Below, one piece after another: positions 9,301-17,347 of a stretch of DNA of 64,000 nucleotides. The notes below the pieces were generated by a model that searched no databases, was not told the DNA's origin, and worked only from the letters and a program-made list of their open reading frames with translations. The stretch comes from Micromonospora violae (GTDB lineage: Bacteria; Actinomycetota; Actinomycetes; Mycobacteriales; Micromonosporaceae). The position numbers and the translations under genes were made by a program. The stretch covers positions 4,526,001 through 4,590,000 of the forward strand of contig NZ_SHKK01000001.1 in the NCBI RefSeq assembly GCF_004217135.1. The letters are read 5' to 3'. Numbering within the stretch: the stretch's first letter is position 1; each line of letters starts with the position of its first letter.

Positions 9301-9658
9301 GTTGGGCGTCGATCCGGCTCAGCGCGGTCTGCATCTTGTTGACCACGTCGTCGAGGTCGGTGCCGAACTCGTACGTCACCTGGACGGTCGCCGCCCCCTC
9401 ACGGGACGTGGAGGTGACCTTGTCCAACCCGGGGATGCCCTGGAGGGCGTTCTCGATCGGCTCGGTCACCTGCGACTCGACGATCTCGGGCCCGGCGCCG
9501 GGGTAGGGGGCCACGATGAACGCGGCCGGGAACTCGAGCGACGGCAGCAGTTGCTGCTTCAGCGACGGCACGGCGAACGCTCCGAACACCGTGGTCACCA
9601 CCGCGATGAGGGCAATCAGCCCTCGATTGGCGAGGCTGAATCTAGCGAGCAGCGACAT
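6380..9658 (-). CDS. AcrB-like RND efflux permease
   Basis: 1092-aa proton-driven efflux permease of the HAE-RND/AcrB type rather than MMPL. It has a start helix, two large extracytoplasmic loops (residues ~40-330 and ~560-860) and two helix blocks. The proton-relay segment GRVVDDSIVVLENI lies at ~390-405, with the family's acidic residues. The N-terminal PYPGAGPEIVESQVTEPIE and the EFGTDLDD pattern are typical. The ATG at 9658 follows AGGAGTGAG at ~10 bases. The C-terminal ~70 residues are a Pro/Ala-rich cytoplasmic tail. No membrane-fusion adaptor or outer-membrane channel gene is adjacent, as in B. subtilis SwrC-like monocistronic pumps. It sits between thrC and thrB but looks transcriptionally separate, with its own terminator. 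Confidence 0.92.
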   Translation of the reverse strand: MSLLARFSLANRGLIALIAVVTTVFGAFAVPSLKQQLLPSLEFPAAFIVAPYPGAGPEIVESQVTEPIENALQGIPGLDKVTSTSREGAATVQVTYEFGTDLDDVVNKMQTALSRIDAQLPENVDPQVIAGSTDDLPAVVLAAAGATDERALAEKLRSTVVPELEGIEGVRTVEVTGTRDDVVVVTPNLAKLAAAKIQPTAIGAALKTNGVAVPAGAVTDGALALPVQVGTPIATLEDLRGIVVAPGAAPVRLGDVATVEQQLAPATAITRTNGKDSLGIAITAAPDGNAVQISHEIRDRLDDLKDASGAELTVVFDQAPFVEKSIESLTTEGLLGLVMAVIVILVFLLSVRSTVVTAVSIPLSVLVALIALWIGDYSLNLLTLGALTIAVGRVVDDSIVVLENIKRHLEYGEQKRHAIVTGVREVAGAVTASTLTTVAVFAPIALVGGFVGQLFAPFAITVTVALLASLLVSLTVIPVLAYWFLKPPGGTPDDEAVRRAAEEKELRSPLQRAYLPVIGFATGKRSTRWITVGLGLLLLFGTFGLAQKLETNFLDDSGQDTLNMSQELPAGSGLAATDAAAKQVESVLSRTEGVETYQVTAGGGDNPWAGGGGNNVANWSLALGGDTDAKQMREVLRKEFDKLGAGVGEVSFGGGQEASTSQLEVIVQASDPEVLTRAAEEARAAMAGVPDVEDVSTSLAARVPRVDVTVDRVAAGRAGLTEAAVGQLVSQAFRGAPLGQVALDGQQQNVVLRLGTQPPMTVEELRALPVGPVKLDDIADVTQGEGPQQVTRIDGERSVSVTGAATGSNLGATSQELQKRLDAIDVPGASFTIGGVSADQADAFADLGLAVLAAIAIVFLIMVATFRSLTQALILLISIPFAATGAIGLLLVTGTPLGVPALIGVLMLVGIVVTNAIVLLDLINQYRAQGMGVHEAVVEGGRRRLRPILMTAVATIFALLPMAFGLTGEGGFISQPLAVVVIGGLLSSTLLTLILVPTLYSMVEHTKESLRDRRAQRRSGGSTVTTVEPDEAPAPNQVAVPSGAPAPAAAAGAKPAGRPAPSAALVEGTDQFEVLRLPRSRTSPLPPTDPTE

Positions 9659-9799
9659 CGGCCTGGCTCACTCCTGAACGAGAAGGCGGGTGGGGATACC
9701 CGAAAGTGTGCCGGACTCGCATACCCCAGCCCTCGCCGCCCCCGGGCCGTTCCGCGCTCCGCTCACCCGCCGTCGGTCACCACCCGGACGGCGGCGCGG

Positions 9800-10849
9800 T
9801 CAGGCCAGGTCGAGGGCGCGGGCCGCGGCCAGCACGTCGTTCGCGATGGTCAACGGCGCCGGCGCGGTGGAGATCGCCCACTCCGGGTCCTTCAACCCGT
9901 GACCGGTCACCGTGCAGACCACCGTGGAACCGGGCGGCACCGCGCCCGCCGCGGCCTGCTGGAGCAGGCCGGCCACGCTGGCCGCGCTGCCCAACTCGAC
10001 GAAGACCCCCACCTCGCGGGCGAGCAGGCGGTACGCGGAGAGGATCTCCCGGTCGGTCACCGCCGTGATCAGGCCACCGGAGGCGTCCCGGGCGTCCAAC
10101 GCCTTGGTCCAGCTCGCCGGGTTGCCGATCCGGATCGCGGTGGCGATCGTCGACGGCTCCGGCACCACCTGGCCGGTCACGATCGGGGCGGCCCCGGCGG
10201 CCTGGAAGCCGTACATCTTCGGCGTCCGGGTGGTGGTGCCAGCGATCATCTCCTCCGCATAGCCCATCCAGTACGCGGAGATGTTGCCGGCGTTGCCGAC
10301 CGGCAGGCAGTGGATGTCGGGCGCGTCACCGAGCGCCTCGACGATCTCGAACGCGGCGGTCTTCTGGCCGTGCAGTCGGTCGATGTTGACCGAGTTGACC
10401 AACGCGACCGGGTAGTCCTGGGCGAGCTTGGCGGCCGTCGCGAGGCAGTCGTCGAAGTTGCCACTCACCTGGAGCAGCTTCGCTCCGTGCACCAGCGCCT
10501 GGGCCAGCTTGCCCAACGCGATCTTGCCCTGCGGCACCAGCACGGCGCAGGTCAACCCGGCCCGAGCGGCGTACGCCGCGGCGGAGGCGCTGGTGTTGCC
10601 GGTGGAGGCGCAGATGATCGCCTTGTTGCCGGCCTCGACCGCCTTGGACACCGCGAGGGTCATCCCCCGGTCCTTGAAGGAGCCGGTCGGGTTGGCGCCC
10701 TCCACCTTGAGGTGCACGTCGCAGCCGAGCCGGGCGGAGAGCACGGGCGCCGGCAACAGCGGGGTGTTCCCCTCGTGCAGCGTGACGACCGGCGTGGCCG
10801 CGGTGACCGGCAGCCGATCCCGGTACGCCTCGATCAGACCCCGCCACAT
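9800..10849 (-). CDS. thrC: Threonine synthase
   Basis: PLP enzyme converting O-phosphohomoserine to L-threonine. 349 aa, the short actinobacterial form. GSFKDRG places the Schiff-base lysine at residue 59. [11 protein letters not shown] and the serine/glycine phosphate-cup region ([17 protein letters not shown]) are intact. The ATG at 10849 is preceded by GAGGAG at 7-8 bases and begins at [10 protein letters not shown], as in family members; the extra N-terminal codons of the open frame are not needed. hom ends 139 bases upstream on the same strand, with no hairpin between, so a hom-thrC transcript is plausible. Confidence 0.96.
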   Translation of the reverse strand: MWRGLIEAYRDRLPVTAATPVVTLHEGNTPLLPAPVLSARLGCDVHLKVEGANPTGSFKDRGMTLAVSKAVEAGNKAIICASTGNTSASAAAYAARAGLTCAVLVPQGKIALGKLAQALVHGAKLLQVSGNFDDCLATAAKLAQDYPVALVNSVNIDRLHGQKTAAFEIVEALGDAPDIHCLPVGNAGNISAYWMGYAEEMIAGTTTRTPKMYGFQAAGAAPIVTGQVVPEPSTIATAIRIGNPASWTKALDARDASGGLITAVTDREILSAYRLLAREVGVFVELGSAASVAGLLQQAAAGAVPPGSTVVCTVTGHGLKDPEWAISTAPAPLTIANDVLAAARALDLA

Positions 10850-10988
10850 GTCGCTCTCCTCGCCTCTACCGCCGCGCCCAGCCACGCATCAGGGCCACCT
10901 TGGACCAGCCTGCCGGACCGATCAATGGCACACCCCGGCTTACCCATCTGGCGGGACGGGCGAGCCGCCCCGTCGATGATGTAACGAG

Positions 10989-12311
10989 TCAGGCGTCGCC
11001 CTCGACCCGCAGCACACTCGTCACCGACCGGACAATCTCCAGCCCGCGCAGCTCGCCGACGGTCGCGGCGAGCGCGGCATCCGGTGCCACATGCGTGACG
11101 ATGACCAACTCGGCGTCGCCGTCGCGGCCCGCCGGCCCGGCCGCCGAGCCCTGCCGCACCGTCGCGATCGACACGTCGTGCCGGGCGAACACGCCCGCCA
11201 CCGACGCCAGCACACCTGGACGGTCGGCCACGTCGAGGCTCACGTGGTAGCGGGTCAGCGCCTCGCCCATCGGCCGGACCGCGAGGTCCGCGTACGCGCT
11301 CTCGCTGGCCGCCCGCACCCCGGCGAGCCGGTTGCGGGACACCGCGACCACGTCGCCGAGCACCGCGCTGGCGGTGGGCGCGCCCCCGGCGCCCCGGCCG
11401 TAGAACATCAGCTGCCCGGCTGCGTCCGCCTCCACGAAGACCGCGTTGAACGCGTCGCCGACGCTGGCCAGCGGGTGGCTGCGCGGGATCATCGCCGGGT
11501 GCACCCGGACGCTGACCGTCTCCCGGCCGGTCTGGTCGACGCCCCGGGCCGCGATGCAGAGCAGTTTGATCGTGCAGCCCATCGCCTGGGCGCTGGCCAT
11601 GTCCGCGGCGGTCACCTCGGTGATGCCCTCGCGGTGCACGTCGGCGGCGCCGACCCGGGTGTGGAACGCCAGCGAGGCGAGGATCGCCGCCTTCGCCGCC
11701 GCGTCGAAGCCCTCCACGTCGGCGGTCGGGTCGGCCTCCGCGTACCCCAGGGCGGTGGCCTCTTCCAGGGCCTCGGCGAAGCCGGCGCCGGTCGCGTCCA
11801 TCGCGGAGAGGATGAAGTTGGTGGTGCCGTTGACGATGCCGGTGACCCGGTTGATCCGATCGCCGTGCAGCGACTCCCGCAGTGGGCGCAGCAGCGGGAT
11901 GGCCCCGGCCACGGACGCCTCGTAGTAGAGGTCGCCGCCGCCCTCGGCCGCCGCCTCGTGCAGGGCCACGCCGTCCTCGGCGAGCAGCGCCTTGTTGGCG
12001 GTGACCACGCTCTTGCCGGCGCGCAACGCCTCGACCAGCCAACTGCGGGCCGGCTCGATGCCACCGACCACCTCGACGACCACGTCCACGTCGTCGCGCT
12101 TGATCAGGCCGAGCGCGTCGGTGGTGAACAGGTCGTCGGCGACCGGCAGGTCACCCCGCTCGCGGCCGAGCCGACGGACGGCGATGCCGGCGATCTCCAG
12201 CGGAGCGCCGATCCGTGCGGCCAGGTCGGCCGCCTGCTCGTGCAGCAGCCGGACCACCTCCTGGCCGACCGTGCCGCAGCCGAGCAGAGCCAAGCGCACA
12301 GGTGACGTCAT
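10989..12311 (-). CDS. hom: Homoserine dehydrogenase with C-terminal ACT domain
   Basis: NAD(P)H-dependent reduction of aspartate semialdehyde to homoserine, the branch point toward Thr/Met/Ile. 440 aa. Rossmann motif LLGCGTVGQEV at ~9-19, substrate region ANKALLAEDG at ~105, catalytic-domain signature GIVNGTTNFIL, and a C-terminal ACT domain (~355-435, beginning YHVSLDVADRPGVLA) that normally carries threonine feedback inhibition. Its ATG overlaps the lysA TGA as ATGA, so translation is coupled. thrC follows downstream. There is no aspartokinase in the window. Confidence 0.96.
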   Translation of the reverse strand: MTSPVRLALLGCGTVGQEVVRLLHEQAADLAARIGAPLEIAGIAVRRLGRERGDLPVADDLFTTDALGLIKRDDVDVVVEVVGGIEPARSWLVEALRAGKSVVTANKALLAEDGVALHEAAAEGGGDLYYEASVAGAIPLLRPLRESLHGDRINRVTGIVNGTTNFILSAMDATGAGFAEALEEATALGYAEADPTADVEGFDAAAKAAILASLAFHTRVGAADVHREGITEVTAADMASAQAMGCTIKLLCIAARGVDQTGRETVSVRVHPAMIPRSHPLASVGDAFNAVFVEADAAGQLMFYGRGAGGAPTASAVLGDVVAVSRNRLAGVRAASESAYADLAVRPMGEALTRYHVSLDVADRPGVLASVAGVFARHDVSIATVRQGSAAGPAGRDGDAELVIVTHVAPDAALAATVGELRGLEIVRSVTSVLRVEGDA

Positions 12312-13693
12312 CCCACATCCAAAGCGAGCAGGTCCTCTTCGGTTTCCCGCCGGACGATCAGACGCGCCTGGCCGTCACGCACCGCGACCACCGGTGGCCG
12401 GGGCACATGGTTGTAGTTGCTGGCCATGCTTCGGCAGTACGCACCGGTGCCGGGCACTGCGACAAGATCTCCGGGCTGCACGTCGGCGGGCAGGAATTCA
12501 TCCTTCACCACGATGTCCCCGGACTCACAGTGCTTTCCCACCACGCGGGCGAGCAACGGCTGCGCGTCGGAGGCCCGCGAGGCCAGCGTGGCCGAGTAGG
12601 ACGCGTCGTACAGGGCGGTGCGGATGTTGTCGCTCATCCCGCCGTCGACGCTGACGTACGTCCGGATGCCGTCGAGGTCCTTGACCGTGCCCACCTCGTA
12701 GAGGGTGAACACGGCCGGTCCGACGATGGCCCGGCCCGGCTCGATCGACAGGTGCGGCACGGCCAGGTTCTCCGCCGCGCACTCCGAATCGACGATCTTG
12801 CGGAGCCGCTTGGCCAGATCCTGCGGTGTCGCCGGGTCGTCCTGGGTGGTGTACGCGATACCGAAGCCACCACCAAGGTCCAGCTCGGGCAGCTCCACCC
12901 CGCGCGCGTCGCGGATCTGCGCCTGTAGGGCGAGCACCCGACGGGCCGACACCTCGAAGCCGCTGGCGTCGAAGATCTGCGAGCCGATGTGCGAGTGCAG
13001 ACCGCGCAGCTCCAGCACACCCTCGTCGAGGATCTTGAACGCGGCGTTCGCCGCCGCGCCGCCGGCCAGCGAGAAGCCGAACTTCTGGTCCTCGTGGGCG
13101 GTGGCGATGAACTCATGGGTGTGCGCCTCGACGCCCACCGTGACCCGGACCAGCACCCGCGGCCGGACCCCGCGCTCACGGGCCAGCGCGGTGAGCCGGT
13201 CGATCTCGGTGAACGAGTCGACGATGATCCGACCCACCCCGGCGTCCAACGCCCGACCCAGCTCAGCGACCGACTTGTTGTTGCCGTGGAAGCCGATCCG
13301 CTCCGGCGGCATCCCGGCCGACAGCGCGGTGGCCAACTCGCCGCCGGTGCAGACGTCCAGGTACAGCCCCTCCTCGGCGATCATCCGAACCACCGCTCGG
13401 CAGAGGAACGCCTTGCCCGCGTAGTAGACGTCCTCGGTCGGGAAGGCCGCCCGGAAGTCGCGGCAGCGCGACCGCAGGTCGGCCTCGTCGAGGACGTACA
13501 CGGGGGTGCCGAACTCGGCCGCGATGTCGCGGACGCTCAGGCCCGCGACGGCGACCGCGCCGTCGGCCCCGCGCGTCACCGACCGCGGCCACAGCGCCGG
13601 CACGAGGGCGTTGACGTCGGCCGGGGTACGCAGCCAGGCCGGCCCCTGGTTGCTGATGTCCGCGTGCAGCGCACCAGCCTCATGAGCCCGCAT
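12308..13693 (-). CDS. lysA: Diaminopimelate decarboxylase
   Basis: Last step of lysine synthesis: decarboxylates meso-diaminopimelate to L-lysine. It is a fold-type III PLP enzyme. The PLP lysine is in YYAGKAF (residue 94), the phosphate loop in LDLGGGFGIAY, and the C-terminal GKHCESGD and GAYCRSMASNYN motifs complete the active site from the partner subunit. At 461 aa it has the ~35-residue N-terminal extension common in actinobacteria. The start at 13693 lies one base from the argS stop, and its stop overlaps hom, so argS-lysA-hom reads as one tightly packed operon. Confidence 0.96.
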   Translation of the reverse strand: MRAHEAGALHADISNQGPAWLRTPADVNALVPALWPRSVTRGADGAVAVAGLSVRDIAAEFGTPVYVLDEADLRSRCRDFRAAFPTEDVYYAGKAFLCRAVVRMIAEEGLYLDVCTGGELATALSAGMPPERIGFHGNNKSVAELGRALDAGVGRIIVDSFTEIDRLTALARERGVRPRVLVRVTVGVEAHTHEFIATAHEDQKFGFSLAGGAAANAAFKILDEGVLELRGLHSHIGSQIFDASGFEVSARRVLALQAQIRDARGVELPELDLGGGFGIAYTTQDDPATPQDLAKRLRKIVDSECAAENLAVPHLSIEPGRAIVGPAVFTLYEVGTVKDLDGIRTYVSVDGGMSDNIRTALYDASYSATLASRASDAQPLLARVVGKHCESGDIVVKDEFLPADVQPGDLVAVPGTGAYCRSMASNYNHVPRPPVVAVRDGQARLIVRRETEEDLLALDVG

Positions 13694-13694
13694 G

Positions 13695-15362
13695 TCACAT
13701 CCTCTCGGGTGCGGAGACGCCGAGCAGGAAAAGGCCGTTGGCGATCACCGTGCGGGTGGCGTTGTTGAGCCAGAGCCGCGCGCGGTGCAGGTCGGTGACC
13801 TTCTCGTCGCCCAGCGGCAGCACCCGGCAGTTGTCGTAGAACCGGTGGTATGAGGCCGCGACGCTCTCCTCCAGGTAGCGGGCCACCCGGTGCGGCTCGC
13901 GCAGCTCGGCGGCGGTGGCGACCACCGCCGGGAACTCGGCGAGCGCCTTGAGCAGCTCGTTCTCCTTCTCGTGGTCGAGCAGCTCGGGGCGGAACGCCTC
14001 GGCGTCGCCCGGAACCAGCCCCACCTCGGCGGCGTTGCGGGCCACGCCCGCCGTCCGGGCCGCGACGTACTGCACGTAGTAGACCGGGTTGTCGCGGGTC
14101 GCCCGGGTCCACAGCTCGATGTCGATGTCGATCGGGGAGTCGCTGGAGTAGCGGGCCAACGCGTACCGGGAGGCGTCCACCCCGATCGCCTCGACCAGGT
14201 CCTCCAGGGTGATCACGGTGCCGGCCCGCTTGCTCATCCGCATCGGGGCGCCGTCGCGCAGCAGGTTCACCAGCTGCCCGATGAGGATCTCCAGGTTGCG
14301 GTCCGGGTCGTCGCCGAAGCAGGCGGCCATCGCCTTCATCCGGCCGATGTAGCCGTGGTGGTCGGCGCCCAGCATGATCACGACCCGCTCGAAGCCGCGC
14401 TCACGCTTGTCCAGGTAGTAGGCGCAGTCCGCGGCGAAGTACGTCCACTCGCCGTTGGACTTGCGCAGCACCCGGTCCTTGTCGTCGCCGAAGTCGGTGG
14501 TGCGCAGCCAGGTGGCGCCGTCGGACTCGTAGAGGTGCCCCTGCTCACGCAGCCGGTTCAACGCCAGGTCCAGCTCGCCGCGGTCGTGCAGGTCCTTCTC
14601 GTTGAAGTAGGTGTCGAACTCCACCCCGAAGTCGCGCAGCGAGGAGCGGATCTCGTCGAACATCAACGCGACGCCCTCGACCCGGAAGACCTCCTGGGCG
14701 GCGTCGTCGTCGAGCGAGCGCACCTCCGGCCGGCGGGCCTGCACCTCGGTGGCGATCTCGGCGATGTACGCCCCGCCGTAACCGTCCTCCGGCGCCGGCT
14801 CACCCTTCGCGGCGGCGAGCAGCGACCGGGCGAACCGGTCGATCTGCGAACCCGCGTCGTTGAAGTAGTACTCCGTGCCGACGTCGGCGCCGGTGGCCCG
14901 CAGCAGCCGGCTCAGCGCGTCACCCACCGCCGCCCAGCGAACCCCGCCGATGTGCACCGGCCCGGTCGGGTTGGCCGAGACGAACTCCAGGTTGATCTTC
15001 TCGCCGGCGAGCCGGTCACTGCGGCCGTACTCCGTGCCGGCCTCGACGATCACCCGCGCGAGCTGACCGGCGGCGGCCGCGTCGAGCCGGATGTTCAGGA
15101 AGCCCGGCCCGGCGATTTCCACCGATTTCACACCCGCTGCCCGGCTCAACTCGTCGGCCAGGGCCGTCGCCAGCTCCCGGGGCGGAACGCCCACCTTCTT
15201 GCTCAACTGCAGCGCGAGCGTCGAGGCGTAGTCGCCGTGCTCGGGGTTGCGCGGTCGCTCCACCACCGTGCTCGCCGGCAACGCGGCGCGGTCAAACCCA
15301 CGCTGCTCGAAGACGGCGTGGGCGGCGGCAAGGACGACCGAGGCTAGTTCTGCAGGAGTCAC
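13695..15362 (-). CDS. argS: Arginyl-tRNA synthetase
   Basis: Class I aminoacyl-tRNA synthetase charging tRNA-Arg, 555 aa. The HIGH motif appears as HIGG at 137-140 ([10 protein letters not shown]), the usual actinobacterial form, and the KMSK loop as MSKRAGT near residue 375. An N-terminal Add-1 type domain (~1-110) and a C-terminal DALR anticodon-binding domain are present. The GTG at 15362 gives the family N-terminus, and a good Shine-Dalgarno is lacking. It heads the argS-lysA-hom operon. A DUF3105 gene diverges 97 bases away. A tRNA-Arg(CCG) gene lies 2.8 kb off. Confidence 0.96.
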   Translation of the reverse strand: MTPAELASVVLAAAHAVFEQRGFDRAALPASTVVERPRNPEHGDYASTLALQLSKKVGVPPRELATALADELSRAAGVKSVEIAGPGFLNIRLDAAAAGQLARVIVEAGTEYGRSDRLAGEKINLEFVSANPTGPVHIGGVRWAAVGDALSRLLRATGADVGTEYYFNDAGSQIDRFARSLLAAAKGEPAPEDGYGGAYIAEIATEVQARRPEVRSLDDDAAQEVFRVEGVALMFDEIRSSLRDFGVEFDTYFNEKDLHDRGELDLALNRLREQGHLYESDGATWLRTTDFGDDKDRVLRKSNGEWTYFAADCAYYLDKRERGFERVVIMLGADHHGYIGRMKAMAACFGDDPDRNLEILIGQLVNLLRDGAPMRMSKRAGTVITLEDLVEAIGVDASRYALARYSSDSPIDIDIELWTRATRDNPVYYVQYVAARTAGVARNAAEVGLVPGDAEAFRPELLDHEKENELLKALAEFPAVVATAAELREPHRVARYLEESVAASYHRFYDNCRVLPLGDEKVTDLHRARLWLNNATRTVIANGLFLLGVSAPERM

Positions 15363-15459
15363 CCAACCATGTTATCGGGGGTAGACTCGGGCACTCGGCG
15401 GCTCCCCTGCGCGTCATCCGGCCCGCCACTCCCCTGACCGACCGACTTGACGAGGCACG

Positions 15460-16257
15460 ATGAGCATCAGCACCCCGGGTGGCCCTGAGCGCCGCCCGAC
15501 CGTGGTCAGCACCGGCAAGAAGCCGGCCGCGGGCCGGCCGGCGGCCGGCGCCAAGGCCGGTTCCGGCAAGTCGACGGGCTCCCCCCGCACCGGTGGCAAG
15601 GGCCCGCGCAAGCCAGTCGCCCCGGTCAAGGTGAGCCAGGGCCGCGCCTGGGGTCCGATCGCGCTCTTCGTCGCGGTGGGCGTCCTCGCCGCCGGCATCA
15701 TCGGGTACGGCGCCTGGGCGTCGTTCCAGGGCTCCAAGCCGTGGGACAAGCGCGCCGACGCCATCGAGGGCATCGTCAACATCCGCAAGTCCGACCCGGA
15801 CAGCCTGAAGTACGAGTCGCACAAGTCGGGCCCGCTGACCTGGAACTACTCCCCGCCGGTGGGTGGGGTGCACAACGCCGCCTGGCAGAACTGCATGGGC
15901 GACGTGTACGACGCCCCGATCGCCAACGAGCACGCGGTGCACAGCCTGGAGCACGGCGCGGTGTGGATCACCTACCGCCCCGACCTGCCCAAGGACCAGG
16001 TCGACAAGCTCGCCGGCAAGGTGCGCGGCGTCGAGAAGACCTTCATGAGCCCGTACGAGGGCCTGGACAAGCCGATCTCGCTCCAGGCCTGGGGCTACCA
16101 GCTCAAGGTCGACAACGCCGACGACTCGCGGATCGACGAGTTCATCAAGGACCTGCGGGTGAACGCCTCCGTCGAGGGCCCCACGGCGCTCTGCAACACC
16201 GGCATCACCGCCACCGGCACCACGCCGCGTGAGCTCCAGCAGCAGCCCACCCAGTAA
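15460..16257 (+). CDS. DUF3105 membrane-anchored protein
   Basis: 265 aa. Residues 1-60 are Gly/Pro/Lys-rich and disordered, followed by one transmembrane helix (~65-85, GPIALFVAVGVLAAGIIGYG) and an extracytoplasmic DUF3105 domain. The domain holds the conserved cluster NEHAVHSLEHGAV (~155-170), whose histidines and acidic residue look like a metal site, plus two cysteines (QNCMGD and ALCNTG) that could form a disulfide. Function is unknown. The DUF305 gene starts only 8 bases downstream, so the two form an operon. Divergent from argS. Confidence 0.85.
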   Translation: MSISTPGGPERRPTVVSTGKKPAAGRPAAGAKAGSGKSTGSPRTGGKGPRKPVAPVKVSQGRAWGPIALFVAVGVLAAGIIGYGAWASFQGSKPWDKRADAIEGIVNIRKSDPDSLKYESHKSGPLTWNYSPPVGGVHNAAWQNCMGDVYDAPIANEHAVHSLEHGAVWITYRPDLPKDQVDKLAGKVRGVEKTFMSPYEGLDKPISLQAWGYQLKVDNADDSRIDEFIKDLRVNASVEGPTALCNTGITATGTTPRELQQQPTQ

Positions 16258-16265
16258 GGACCGCA

Positions 16266-16937
16266 ATGACCGCTCCGGCAACCACCGACAGCGAGTACGA
16301 CGAGATCCCGGCCGCCCCCGACGAGGGCGGCCGGGCCCCGGCGTCGCGCTACGGCGTGCTGGCGCTCGCCATCATGCTGGTGGTGGGGCTCCTCCTCGGC
16401 TACGCGGGCGGTCTGCTCACCCCGCGGCTCACCCGCCCCGGTGACGCCTCGGTCGAGGCGGGCTTCGCCCGGGACATGACGACCCACCACGCGCAGGCCG
16501 TGGAGATGAGCCTGATCGCGTACCGGTCGGCGACCCTCCCCGAGGTGCGGCAGATCGCCGTCGACATCGCCACCGGGCAGCAGGGCGAGATCGGCGCCAT
16601 GCAGACCTGGCTGCGCGAATGGGATCTCAGCCCGACCGGGTCGAAGCCACCGATGTCCTGGATGTCCGACGGGGCTTCCGTCAAGGACGGCCTCATGCCA
16701 GGCATGGCCACGCCACAACAGATGACCGCCCTGCGCGACGCCCAGGGCATCGAGGTCGACCGGCAGTTCCTGGCTCTGATGTACGACCACCACCTGGGCG
16801 GCATCCACATGATCGACGCGGCGCTCGGGGCCACCGACAACGCCGAGGTCCTGCGCGTGGCGAAGACCATGAAGGCCACCCAGCAGACCGAGCTGAACAA
16901 CCTCCGGCAGCTTCAGGAGCAGGCAGCCAAGAGCTGA
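16266..16937 (+). CDS. DUF305 membrane-anchored protein (possible metal/copper handling)
   Basis: 223 aa. Acidic N-terminus, one membrane anchor (~29-52), then a DUF305 four-helix domain outside the cell. The duplicated family signature is intact: DMTTHHAQAVEM (M71, H74, H75, M81) and LMYDHHLGGIHM (M172, H175, H176, H181, M182), a Met/His-rich pattern seen in periplasmic copper-binding relatives. It follows DUF3105 after 8 bases, and the pair is presumably co-translated and co-localised. Copper is inference from family members; a ferritin-like fold without copper is the alternative. A strong hairpin follows the stop. Confidence 0.85.
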   Translation: MTAPATTDSEYDEIPAAPDEGGRAPASRYGVLALAIMLVVGLLLGYAGGLLTPRLTRPGDASVEAGFARDMTTHHAQAVEMSLIAYRSATLPEVRQIAVDIATGQQGEIGAMQTWLREWDLSPTGSKPPMSWMSDGASVKDGLMPGMATPQQMTALRDAQGIEVDRQFLALMYDHHLGGIHMIDAALGATDNAEVLRVAKTMKATQQTELNNLRQLQEQAAKS

Positions 16938-16957
16938 CCCACCGGACGGGCGCACCC

Positions 16958-16996
16958 GGCCCGCGTCCCCGCCAACCTGTGGCGGGGACGCGGGCC
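16958..16996 (+). terminator. Hairpin terminator after DUF305
   Basis: A perfect 16-bp stem (16958-16973 with 16981-16996), 20 bases after the DUF305 stop, with a 7-nt loop. Confidence 0.8.
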
Positions 16997-17066
16997 GCGT
17001 CATATCGCCGAGACGCACCCCGTCCCGCAGCCCGCCCCGCCCTGGCCCCGGCCCGGCCCACCCCGA

Positions 17067-17150
17067 CCCTCAGCCCTCAGCCCTCAGCCGTCGGCCCTCA
17101 GCCCTCAGCCGTCGGCCGTCGGCCGTCAGCCCTCAGCCGTCGGCCGTCGG
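17067..17150. repeat. Tandem heptamer array, 12 units
   Basis: Twelve uninterrupted 7-bp units fit CC[C/G]TC[A/G]G: six CCCTCAG, five CCGTCGG and one CCGTCAG. The array is C-rich on the plus strand and is preceded by a further C-rich stretch from ~17027. It ends three bases before a 77-nt palindromic element. The 16938-17347 gap otherwise holds a terminator, that element, and a comparatively AT-rich promoter-like stretch at ~17245-17347. Confidence 0.95.
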
Positions 17151-17153
17151 CGG

Positions 17154-17230
17154 TGATCGACTCGGTTTGCAGGAAATCGGGCTGTCCGCGTGGTCGGGAC
17201 ACCCCGACTTGCAGAAACCCGAGTCGATCA
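17154..17230. repeat. Palindromic intergenic element, type I (copy 1)
   Basis: A 77-nt element with terminal inverted repeats TGATCGACTCGG (left) and its complement (right), and an inner inverted repeat TGTCC/GGACA. It matches the 48361-48437 element in length, ends and most internal positions, so the two are copies of one family. It lies between the DUF305 gene and the IS630-like gene, directly right of the heptamer array. Confidence 0.9.
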
Positions 17231-17347
17231 AGGCGAGGCGGCCTGCCACTTTGAGGACTAACGCCCCATTTCGTCCCCTGTGACCGTTTTGCACGACACA
17301 GGCGATTACGTTGCTTAGAGAGTTTTCTCCGCACATATCGTGACCAG

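Noticed and set aside
6644..10984. 1446-codon open frame on the plus strand
   Set aside because: It lies antisense to the RND and thrC genes, which have full domain motifs; its product is His/Arg/Gln-rich nonsense.
17067..17150. Heptamer array as CRISPR or coding repeat
   Set aside because: 7-bp units without spacers, in an intergenic region with no supported frame.
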